Shown here in pieces: positions 9,310 through 19,657 of a DNA stretch of 64,000 nucleotides. The translations under genes were made by a program, and so were the position numbers. The DNA is from Klebsormidium nitens. Taxonomy: Eukaryota; Streptophyta; Klebsormidiophyceae; Klebsormidiales; Klebsormidiaceae. Within the stretch, counting starts at the first letter, position 1; each line of letters starts with the position of its first letter. The stretch covers positions 1-64,000 of the forward strand of contig DF237400.1 in NCBI GenBank assembly GCA_000708835.1, given 5' to 3'. The notes under the pieces were generated by a model. It did no database searches and had not been told where the DNA came from. It saw only the letters and a list, made by a program, of their open reading frames with translations.

Positions 9310-12182
9310 TTATCCCACTTCGTTTCTATCCTGGTCGTTCATAGGAGGACGACTTTGCCCAGCTTGAGCAGCGGGGCCGTTACGGTGACCCCCACTTGAC
9401 ACTGCCGCCTGCTTCGAATGCTCCCCCTTCGACCGCGGCGGGGGGCACCGATTTAAGTCCAACAAACTCTGCGCGCCACAAAAGGTAAGAGCACGGTCAA
9501 TGCACGCCCGGGATTTCAAGATTGAAAGTCGGTGGAATGAGCATCTTGATGACGTGCCCTTAGCAATGCACTTGATGCATGCGACACAAGCCAGTCTCTG
9601 TTGTGCAACAAAATGAAAGGCGGCGAAGCACAAACGGCACCCACGACAGAAGGAAACAGCCAGGTCTAGCCAGGATGCATCAACAAAGACCATCTTGACA
9701 CAGTGTGCAGATTGGTTCCCATTTTGTCGGACCTAAATCGGACTGCAGGCCGGCATCCATACCTAACGCCTCAGCAAACGGGCGGCATCCAGCTTCCTCG
9801 GATACTGACACATTGAATCGAACTTAGGACTGCGAGCAGACTCGAGGACAACGGTGGTGTTGATGTTGTGCTACACGGCGGGCGGCCAAGTTCACAGAAG
9901 TCCCCTACCTGTTTGCTCGTGTCGGCATCGCCGGAAGGCTCACCCCCAATGGCCGTCGCCATGGCCGTGCCCGAGCTGTCCGCCACACGCGCCTCCCGCA
10001 TCTGCAGGAATCGACGAAACAGTCCCTTACTAACAGGTCACGAGATCCACGCATCGTCCATTCCCCGACGTCTAGAAAATACAGGCAGCTTGTTAACTTT
10101 ATGGTCTCATCACAGATGCAGCCTGATTTCAAAGGGTTGTGAGTGCTGGGGAAAAGAAGGTCGGGCATCAAAGCTCCAAGTCAAATCGGCTGCTCCTGCG
10201 CAAAGAAGGTGCTTGTAAACACAATGCAAGCTCGAATCTGCCGTTTATGACACAGGGCTCGACGTTGCTTCAATGCACATAAGGCACACAAGGCTAGAGC
10301 TGCGGGCCAATCATGTGACGCACAACCCAGTATGACGTCGACAGCGGCTTTGAAAGATTAAGAAACGAGCAGAAAACCATGATTTGAGGAAGGCGTCTTT
10401 CGGCCGCACCTCCTCGTCTGGCTTGCCGTGACGATGGCTGGGGTGTGCGTTCCCGTTCTGGTGAAGCCGCTGCTCCTGGAGGACGGGCACCTTGTCGCCG
10501 CCCTCCGGCTTACCCGGGGCCATGGGGATCTACAACGAGGAGAAAAAACGAAAATGACTGGGAGCGAAAGCGCATCACTTTAGATAAGAGCAGCTGCACC
10601 GCTCCGCTCGCGCATCGGCGCTTCGCAAGAACGCATGTATGATCTGATCCTACTGATCCTTCTGAGAGGTAGTCAAGTTGCTAGTGCCAGCTTGGTTCCA
10701 ACCCCGATGTATCAACCCAGACAGCCCGGAATGGACTGTCCGCGATAAGTTTTGACATACTGTTTGATCCCCGTTTAATATGCAAAGAGGATTGCCCGAC
10801 ACATCGTCTTGCACAAATGAGCATTCCGAAGTTCTAACTTGTGCCGGCCCTGTAGATTCACCAATTGGTGAAAGGTGGGTTTGGTTTACAAGGCTCTTAA
10901 GAACTCTAAGAACACCTTGACTAATATAGCAAAGGTGCTACAAAGCGTTTTGCCAAAGGATCAGGAAAGTCAGTGCATTGGCCCATGCGCCATACCTCGA
11001 CACGCTGGCCCATGAGGAGGAAGCGCTCGTGCAGCTTCTTTCCTGCGCTGCTGTGAACGTCCATGTCGCACTGGAGGCAGAGCGACGTGCCGTCGATCTC
11101 ACAGTAAAAGTAGGCTGCACGCAACAGCACCAGAGGTCAAATAAGCCCCAGCCCAGCCCATTGATGCCTCGCCTTCGCTTTGTGCACTCTGACAGACAGG
11201 CTTCAAAGATGCCCCCCGCTTGAGAAGCCAGCAATACATTCCCACGTGCAAAAGTAAGGGCAAGGCAAGCGCTGCGTGCTTTTCAAACAATCCACGATGG
11301 GGCAATAGCGAGAATGCCGGTCCAAAGCGTTCTCCGAGAAGAAGGGTGCCCCCCTTCTTTGAAGACCACTCATGATGCACACTGAGTCTTGATGAAGGAG
11401 GATTATATCTATCATTTACTTAAGCAATTCGCCTAGTTAGTTTGTGCCCTTCAACATCTTCGGTACAGGGCAGATGACTCACCGGGGGCTTTCTCGCAGA
11501 CATCGCAGCTTGGGACTGCTCGGGCCTCGGCTAGCTCCAGGCGGACGTGCCGGCTCGCCAGCTTGTTGCATCCATGGACCTACACGCAGAGCGACCCACC
11601 AAGCGTTAAGCCTGCCTCAGCAGCCAGACAGAGCCTGCCGCCATCACCAAGAGACGACAAGGCAGCCGTACCGGCGACCACAACAAAGTTGCGGCTACGT
11701 GAGTGGGGGCGAAATGCAAGCGGAAGACAGACTCAAACTCGACTGCCCTCTCCGCGACATCATGCACAAAAGGCAAACTTGCAATGACGTTGTGCCGACC
11801 ACAAACAATCCAAATGGCCTGCTTTCTGAATACTGCTGATGCCCTCCCGATGGCCTTCAGATGAAGTACCAAATGAAGGATTCTTGAGCTCCAGCGAAGC
11901 AGGAGTCACATCGCAAGCACATATAATCTTAGCTTACGATGTACGAACTTGGGCATCTAGATACATTCCAGAACCTTCTCATGGAGGCGGAAGCCATAAT
12001 CAAACTTTCTCTGCCCTTCTTTCCACAAGCTGTGTGCAATCCAAGGGGCACACTTTCTAAGGTGCAGGGCCAACCATTAATCGTCCCACCTTTTCATCGC
12101 ATGGTCGACAAAGTGCAGCTTCGTCAGCAGCACAAAACAGGAGGGCCGGGGCGGCCTCACACACATCACAAAGTGCCCGCAT
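9310..12182 (-). CDS. Double B-box zinc finger protein, BBX18/19-like
   Basis: Six exons in transcript order: 12182-12090, 11579-11483, 11114-10996, 10529-10410, 10001-9909, 9468-9310 (stop). All join in phase and encode 226 residues. B-box 1 starts at the N-terminus ([21 protein letters not shown], ending CRPCDEK). It is followed by the typical [14 protein letters not shown] link, and B-box 2 runs from about residue 56 to 100 ([20 protein letters not shown], then [10 protein letters not shown]). This pattern is that of Arabidopsis BBX18/BBX19: two B-boxes, no CCT domain, and a short C-terminal [11 protein letters not shown] resembling their DLNANP motif. Family members act in the nucleus as zinc-dependent protein-interaction factors in light and flowering signalling; that role here is inferred. 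The start is the ATG that opens B-box 1. The gene is divergent from CLPR4. Confidence 0.92.
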
Positions 12183-13151
12183 CAGTACAATCTGGTGTCG
12201 ACCTGGTGCCTCAAAAGGAGAGCCCCTGCAATTCTGGTGGGTTTGAGTCCTTGGCTGCCCCTAAACCTTGGTAGAAAGGCACATCCTGCCGGCTGGGTTC
12301 ACACGAGCGCACCCATTAAAAAGCTTCGGCTACTCCGAACTTTTTGCTCAGCCTGCTGCAGAGTATTTTTTGCACACGTTGCTTCGCATTCTCTTATACT
12401 ATGTTCTCTAATGTACACATTTCCGCTTTGCATCCGACTGCCGTAGTAAACCAACGAGACCCTGTCAACTTGAGGGCACCTAGGTACTTAGAGAAAGTGC
12501 GATTGCCCCTGGTCCTGATCATGTGATTCATGAACGCTCTCTTCCTCTGCCACTGGACCCTGGCATCCTTTGCACACGCTAAGCTGCTCTTCCTTCTCCA
12601 GTTCATGAGCAATAGCTCGGCATGGTCACCGATGATGGTGTATCCGAGGTCAGCTTGAGGAATATAGGAGACCCGCTAATAGGTATATAAGTTTGAAGAC
12701 TATGATTTGTCAACGGTAATTGCGGGTTCCTTTCCGGGCCCGGTATCGGCTCCTAAGAAGACGCGGCCGCTAATATATTGCTTCGGAAATTGCATATTCG
12801 CACCTCTAAGTAGCCAGAGGATTACATTTATAAGCCACCTGCGAGACACCGATCGAGAGTTTCTTACTAATACGAGTACGAAAGAAGGAACCTGGGTCGT
12901 TTGGAAGGTTGGGGCGTCGCTTGGCAGAAGGCAGCGCCAGGGTGCTTATAAGTTCAAGCGACATTAGCAAGAGCTGCTATTGTGGGAGCTGGTGCAGGGC
13001 TTCTCGTGCTACCCTCAGGGTCAAGGCAGCCAAGAGTCCTGGCAAACACCACCTCCATCAGGTTTAGGAAGTTTTAGGGCTCTGGCGAAAGTTTTTTCAA
13101 TTCTAGGAAGTTCGCTGAGTTCCTCAAAAGCATTCCTTGGGAAGGTTCAGC
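12183..13151. promoter_or_regulatory. Divergent promoter region between the BBX gene and CLPR4
   Basis: About 970 bp separate the start codon of the B-box gene (-) from that of CLPR4 (+), so it should contain both promoters and 5' leaders. A TATATAA at 12684-12690 is the only core-promoter-like string I noted, about 460 bp before the CLPR4 start. No coding exon is supported. Confidence 0.45.
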
Positions 13152-16100
13152 ATGGCCCTGTCCTGCAGGCTGCTCCCCTCCCATAGTCTGGCGCATGCGT
13201 GTCCCCGCGCGCAGTATGATAGGACTCAGTCGGTGGGGACAGGTGGGAGGGTGCCGGGGGTTGCACCGTTGCTGAGAAGCAATTTTGTGTCTCCTTACGT
13301 GAGCAGCTCAATGCAGAGTCAGTTTGCTGGGAGCAATCCGTCACTCGCAAAGCGATGCCAGCAGAGGAGGCCCAGCAGCAAGAGGGCCGTCCGGGGTCCG
13401 GTAGAGATGGTGAGTCCCATTTCTTCTCACCAGTGCAACTTTTGAAAAGTGTCGCTGTAGAATGAAGCCCGCTGCTCTGCGGTCTGGCAGACCTTTACCC
13501 ATTTCCGTCAGTTGCTGCCGATTTGCATCAGCAAATGGTGAAGAGGCGCTAGTGATCATTTGTGCATCGCATGCGGCCTGTTGGTATTCCGTCTTTGCTC
13601 AAGGAGAAACTTATTGCAAAGGTGGTGGCGCCTTTGGGCCGTTTGTCGCAAGTTACAGCATCGGTGATGCGTCCACCGGACTGCTTATGATGGTGTGCAA
13701 GAGCTGGGGCCGCCAGACTCGATGCCAGCCTTCTCATCGATAGGTAGCAGTCCCTGGGTTTCGGTATTAGCAAGCAAGGGTTCGCTCTCGATCTTCTGTA
13801 TCGTGACACTGCCACCTGCTTTTCACCTTGTTGGTGGAGAGCCAGCTACGCGGGGAAGACTCATCTTGACCTTTGACCGCTTCCATGATCCCTATCCCGG
13901 AGGCTGTGCATCATACAAACAGATTGCTCGCAGGTTCCTATTGACAGACTCTGTTTCGAGTCCGCTTGCATTATGATGCGGGGAGCATCAGACGTCAGTC
14001 GGGCCTTCAAACATGAAGCTCACTGAATCATACATTTTTGGTGGCAGGTCATCCCATTCCAACGGGGAGACGCTCTGCAGCAGCCGCCCCCCGACCTCGC
14101 TTCCTACCTCTTCAAGAACCGCATCGTGTACATTGGCATGTCGCTGGTGCCCGCCGTGACGGAGCTCCTGGTGGCCGAGCTGCTGTATCTGCAGTACGAC
14201 GATCCCAAGAAGCCCATTTATATGTATATTAACTCCACTGGAACAACCAAGGTGCGCCGCCAGTGCCAGTCATTTTTTGAGTGTCACAGTGGTTGGTTTT
14301 CCATAATTGTCTCAGATTCGATGATTAGTGACGCCGGGATTGGAAAAGAAGTAGCGATTGTCGACCTAGCTAAGTCTGAAGTAGGTTAATTAAGCTTGCC
14401 TGAACGATGCAGGAAAGGGACAAGCAATCCGTTCCCTTGGAATCTTTAGAAAATTTATGATTCGGCTCCGTGCGACCTTTCGGTGAAGCGGTTTCGTCCT
14501 TTACATTGTTGTGGATACTCCCATACTGACAACCATGTGTCCAAATACCAATCAGCTTTGATCACTTGCAGCTTGAGTTGATGTTTCATTGTGATGGTTG
14601 CAGGATGGAGAGAAGTTGGGCTACGAGACAGAGGCGTTTGCCATATACGACACCATGATGTAAGTCTTGGGCTTTACAGCAGCTTACATTCCTTCTTGAC
14701 CACTTGTCACTCACAGTTGACTCCTGCCATCTATGCTTCAGCAACGATTGCTTAGATTAATGCGAGTCAGACTCCCTCCGTCAAGATGATCGACAGATCT
14801 GCGTGACCAAAGCATAGAGGGAATCATTTTCTGGAAGTATTTCCACATTTGCACTAGAAGAAGGCCATCTTTTCTTAGGGCCGGCCGCTGAACCCTTTTC
14901 AATGCACCAGGTATGTGAAGAACCAGATCTACACTCTGGCAGTGGGCAGTGCGTGGGGTGAGGCGGCTTTCTTGCTGGCAGCTGGCGCAAAAGGCAACCG
15001 GGCAGCGCTGCCGTCAGCCACAATCATGATTAAGCAGGTGAGGACGTTTGTCGAATAAAGCCTGCAGTGATGTTTAAAGGCAGGAAAAAAGAAGCTGAAG
15101 GTCAATCTGCCCAACTCAGATCCGGAGTTGTCTAGTACTTGAAACCTGAAGCGTCCACCCGGTTGCAAAGATTTGAGCTTAGAGTTCTCAATTCACAGAT
15201 GCTTGACAATTTTTAGGACAAACTGAAGTGAAAAGGAGAAACGATTTCGGCTGTGCCTCTGAGAAACAACGTTCTGTTCCAATCCCAACCGCACACTTTG
15301 ATCTCGAATCTACGGATCTTCTCGAAACTGGTCCGGGTCGAATTGAAGTTCGGCGGCACCATCAACAGGAAACAAGGTACTGCTTTGCACGATGATGCAT
15401 GATATCTGAGTGATATCTGACTTCGGAGGCACTCTGTGTCGTGCGCAGCCAGTCGCCCAGTTCCAGGGGCAGGCCACCGACATTGACAACCAGCGGAAGG
15501 AGGTGCGGCGGACAAAGAACCAGCTGGTGAGGAGGAACCTTTGAGGCGCTGGAAAAGTTTCTAGAGGGCTACTTGGAACTCTAAGTGGCCCCAGAGAAAG
15601 TGGGCAGGGAAAATTGGAGACGGAGCTCCGAGTGGAGTATTTGAGTGTGACTGGAAGTCTGCAACTTGTCAGCAGAATGGTCTGAGTACGTAGTGTTCGG
15701 ATTCTCAATTAAGCGGTTGTTGACTAGCCAGAAAACGCACGCTCCCAAGTTGTCGAGGCGTTTATGTTGTCATTCTTGGGTTCTTACGCCGTACAAGAAC
15801 CTGGGGGGGTTGGATGGAGGGAAAAGAATCCTGCAGTATCTGAAACGAGTTTTCGTCGTATCATCAAGAATGTTTGCTCAAGGCTAGCACGGGGAGCGTC
15901 TGAGCTTTTCCTGGCGATAAAGTAAGGAGACTGCCAATGACGTTGTGGCTCAGAAAGCTTATAACGGATGACGCTACGTGGGTGGGTACTCAGACACTTT
16001 GGATATCCGCAGATTGAAATTTTAGCGAAACATACGAGGCACACCCCGGAGGAGATCGACCTGGCCATCTCGCGGCCAAAATACATGAGCCCACAACAAG

Positions 16101-16600
16101 CGGTGGAGTTCAACATCATCGACAAGGTAAAGCAGCCTTCCTAAGCCACCACGACCATGTCGTCGTGCCTTGAAGATTAAATACGAAGGTCGTGTATGCC
16201 GATTTTCGTACTGCTTGTTTCCTTTGTTATAAAGAATGAAACATCCCCTCATGTGGGTTGTCCAACCGACTCGTGATGTACTCCTCTCCAATGACGCCAA
16301 ACTTGTCAAGTTCGTCCGCAACGGGGCAAGATTCCTTTTGGGCTTGTTGGTGTGTTTTGCCCCGTTATCGAGCCTGAATCGTGTCACGATTATCCAGAGT
16401 TTGTGGAAAGTGTTTGAGCCAATATTTCTCAAATCAGCATCTGCAGAATACACCCTGCAGGCGAGGCGTCTTGCTGAGGCTGCTATTTATTTTTATCACT
16501 GATGCCGGATGTCTGATTATCCCAGGTTATTGACCCAAAGAACCAAGCCAAGGGGGATGGCGTGGTGGAATCACTCCGGAGATCGCGACTGCCTACGTGA
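13152..16600 (+). CDS. CLPR4: Plastid Clp protease inactive subunit ClpR4
   Basis: Seven exons: 13152-13409, 14048-14251, 14604-14659, 14911-15037, 15449-15526, 16013-16126, 16526-16600. They join in phase to 303 residues, close to Arabidopsis CLPR4. The first ~85 residues are Ser/Arg-rich and unlike ClpP, consistent with a chloroplast transit peptide. The ClpP fold follows, with ClpR4-specific strings NRIVYIGMSLVPAVTELLVA, YINSTGTTK and GYETEAFAIYDTM. The catalytic triad is absent. The Ser position reads Gly (GSAWGEAAF), the His position reads Lys (MIKQP), and the Asp position reads Pro (SRPKYMSP). ClpR subunits are structural members of the heptameric rings of the stromal ClpPR core, which degrades proteins delivered by ClpC. 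The ATG chosen is the first that gives a transit peptide. Confidence 0.95.
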
Positions 16601-17759
16601 GCTTTGGGCTGTTGGTCGCGCTTGGATCTAGGAACATTTGCAGGTATCCGAACCTTCTTTACCCAACTTATTGAACAGCCCTTGCCTATACTTGGACCCG
16701 GAAAACGAGTGCACAGAAGCCTCGTGCCAAATTGACTTGCAGTTGGAGGTTGTGGCATAGGATACGGTGAGATTCAACGGAAGAAAAGTGCGCTTGAATA
16801 GATACCGTACACAGACTTGAGACACAGTGTGCCCGCACCCAATATAATCTGGACATCTGATTGTCGCCATTGCTTCCTTACGCACTCTGGAAGACTGATT
16901 GGTTGTAGGCCTGAGCTTTCCCTGCCGGGATCATTCGTGGCCCAGAATTCTTGCACGTTGGCATGACCCCAGCAGGACATGGTTGCATGCCCCAGGTGTC
17001 GTTACTCACCCGATCACTTGTGCCACTCACAAAAGTTCCGTCATTGCACTGTGGCATAATCGGAAGTCGGGGGCAACACATGATGTGGCCAATTAGACTC
17101 ATGCATGCAAACTCGTGGTCGATATCGACATATGAAGTAAGTTCTACTAAATATAACCGGACCATGCCAATATGGGATTGTTGGCCGATCGCAACTCGTT
17201 GGTCACGTTGCTGGGCCACCAGCATCGCTCCATTTTGATGTCACATTGAATAGCTGCCCGCCTGGCAATATATATGGGTTCAACGCAAAGTTGAAGCCTG
17301 CTTGCAGAACTGGACAGCGAGCTGCCCAGTAGTAGCCCCGCCGCTGAGCACTAAGGCATGCTTAAGCATTTGCACCCGCCAAGGCAGGATCAAGGGATCA
17401 TAACACTGATGAGAAAATTGCAGCCAGGCGGCAATCTATGCTGAGGAACTGCGAGATTCCGATCAAGCTTTCGATTTGCTGCATGCATTCATGATTGAAC
17501 CTTATCTTTGCAAGCGCTGATAAGGGTCTATTCGCACGGCGCCCTGTCCGTTCTGGGGGCCAGCTGCAACCACATAGACGATTGACAGGGCGGCCTGCTT
17601 ATGGTCGGTAGCCCCTCTGGCATCACAAGGTAAAACTCCACGTTGAGCTGGCAATATTGAAAGTGTCGACTGAAAATATTTATGCGACTTGGCACCAAAG
17701 CGAAGCCGCTTGAAGGAAGCCCTGCAAAATTGTAGCCATGTCGACAACCTCTATCACTC
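16601..17759. other. Convergent intergenic region (3' ends)
   Basis: About 1.16 kb lie between the stop of CLPR4 (+) and the stop of the ZNRD2-like gene (-). No open exon with splice sites, RNA gene or clear repeat was found. It should contain both 3' untranslated regions. Confidence 0.55.
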
Positions 17760-19125
17760 TTAACTAATTTGTTCTAGCCCCTTGACTGCCTGGATAGTTG
17801 ATGCAAGTTTGTGGACGAGATCAAGAAGCTGCAACCAAAGACCAATACGGTGTCAGGACATGAAGCTTGAAGCAGATTTTGACGGCCGTCGTCATGATCA
17901 AGTACCACTGATCTATCCCACCACTTGGTTGTACGAAGTGAGTGCAGCCCAGTTCTCAAGGTCCAACAAAGAAACAAAACAAACACAAACGTTTCATGCA
18001 CTGTCAACCAGTTGTTGACTTGACGTGCGACATGAGGTGATCGGAACGAAGCGCACTGACCTGAGTAAGCTCTTCTGAGTCTCGACATTCTTGAATGGCC
18101 TCCCGGCACTCCTGCAAAGTAGCGTACATTAAGAACGACAAACCCAATATAGTCCTCTCGCAACAAGTGAAGCAGGACGATTTTACAGGCATGGGACATT
18201 TGGATACATCACAAGCAAAACATTCCGTTATCCCTGCTGACCCACAAATGTGCGCATATGCTTAATGTCTGCAACTCAACCTAAAGAATGAGGAGCCTCA
18301 GGAAGTGTGCTGGCTGAAAGGTTTGTTTGTAGTCTTGGCGCACCTCTACTTTGGTGACCAGGCTTGATTGCAGCGTCCGTGCGGCACTCTGCAGGTTGGT
18401 CGCTCCAGCTGCCGCCTGCACAACACAAGTGTACTCAGAATTTGCATACTGTGCAAAGCACCACCTCACCATCGCACTTCATTCATATCCGCTCCAGTGA
18501 GAGATCAATAACCGGAAAATACTCTACACTTTCAAGGTCAGGCAACACGGTGTCACGTTGAAGAAGGCCAAAATTTTTAGGCCCTTACATGGTTTGGCAG
18601 CTGGGTAGTCAGGGCCGAGTCAGTTGCCTGCCGCTTCGCCTCGCGCCCCTCCTCCCCCACGTTACCCTCCATTGCGGCCTCTCTCGCCACTTCCGGAGAT
18701 GTTTTCCGCTTCGGGGTGGCTGCCTGGCCCGCCCCACCCTCCCTCTCCACACTTGGCCCCGCCGGCTCGGTGGCAGTCTGCTGGCTTTCGTCCACCACGC
18801 GCATATCGCACGCCACGCACCACAGCTGGCGCTGCCTGTCGCGCATGATGGGTGAGTAGCACTGGGGGCAGCTCATGTCGAGCATGGCCCACCCCTGCAG
18901 CATCCGCTGACCAATCAGTGCAGACGCACGGTCCATCTGTGCAGCGCGCTGCCGCCGCTGCTCCTCTGCTGCGAGGTCTTCCTCCATCGGGGCCGCTATC
19001 CCATTTGCCACCTGCCCATTTGCCCCCGGCCCATCCGCCACCAGTCCGTTTGCCTCCCGCGGGGAATTCAGCTCCAGCCCCCCGAGACCGCCAATGGCGT
19101 CTATGCGGTCCTCTAAGCCCGGCAT
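17760..19125 (-). CDS. ZNRD2/SSSCA1-family zinc-ribbon protein
   Basis: Four exons in transcript order: 19125-18589, 18415-18344, 18111-18061, 17828-17760 (stop). They join in phase to 242 residues. The Sjogren's/scleroderma autoantigen-1 (p27, ZNRD2) domain lies at about residues 64-110: LIGQRMLQGWAMLDMSCPQC followed by RDRQRQLWCVAC. It forms a zinc ribbon with Cys at 86, 89, 103 and 106. A low-complexity N-terminus (Gly/Asn/Ala) and a charged linker flank it. The three short 3' exons encode an amphipathic helical tail (LQSAARTLQSSLVTKVE, then LLDLVHKLASTIQAVKGL), as in plant members of the family. The molecular function is poorly defined; animal ZNRD2 is linked to mitosis and to CCR4-NOT-type complexes only loosely, so I assign no role. 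It is divergent from the proteasome gene. Confidence 0.9.
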
Positions 19126-19657
19126 TCTGCGAGCCTGCTTGCAATCACAGCTGATAGACAGCCCTGCTTTCCTCGCCCCTCCTCCTCCTGTCTCCCTTCC
19201 TCTCTATCCTCCGGAGTGTACTATAATTAACTACTAGTCTCAGAGCACTTTTCTTGATCCTGATTCTTGAATGTGCTGCACGTTTCTGGTTGAAGGCACG
19301 GTCAGGAAAACCATGGCTGCGCCGAGCCGGTTTACTTGCTCGGTGACATCAGACAAAGACACTAAAGGAGACCTCGGAAGGAAATATTGCTCGGCGTTGT
19401 GAAGCTGGTGTCATGAAGGCTGCCTTTCGAAGCGCCGTGGCAAGAAGCGGGCGCTGACTTCAAAGTTCAAACCATTGCAAACCCCGACGGCGACAGGCGA
19501 ACCATTGAAACAAAGCCTGCACTCTTCTCGTACATACCTAGAGCCTAGAGGCTAGTGCTTGAGACTCTGAAGAAAAGAGGGAGCGTTCAGGGCGCTCAAT
19601 TGAACCAGGAGGTGCCCGATTACATCTGTTTTTCAGGAACTCCGAGGCCCTTCCACC
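19126..19657. promoter_or_regulatory. Divergent promoter region between ZNRD2-like gene and PAE
   Basis: These 532 bp separate the start codons of the ZNRD2-like gene (-) and the proteasome alpha-5 gene (+). The short distance suggests a shared bidirectional promoter. I see an AT-rich CTATAATTAAC near 19220 but no confident core element. Confidence 0.45.
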
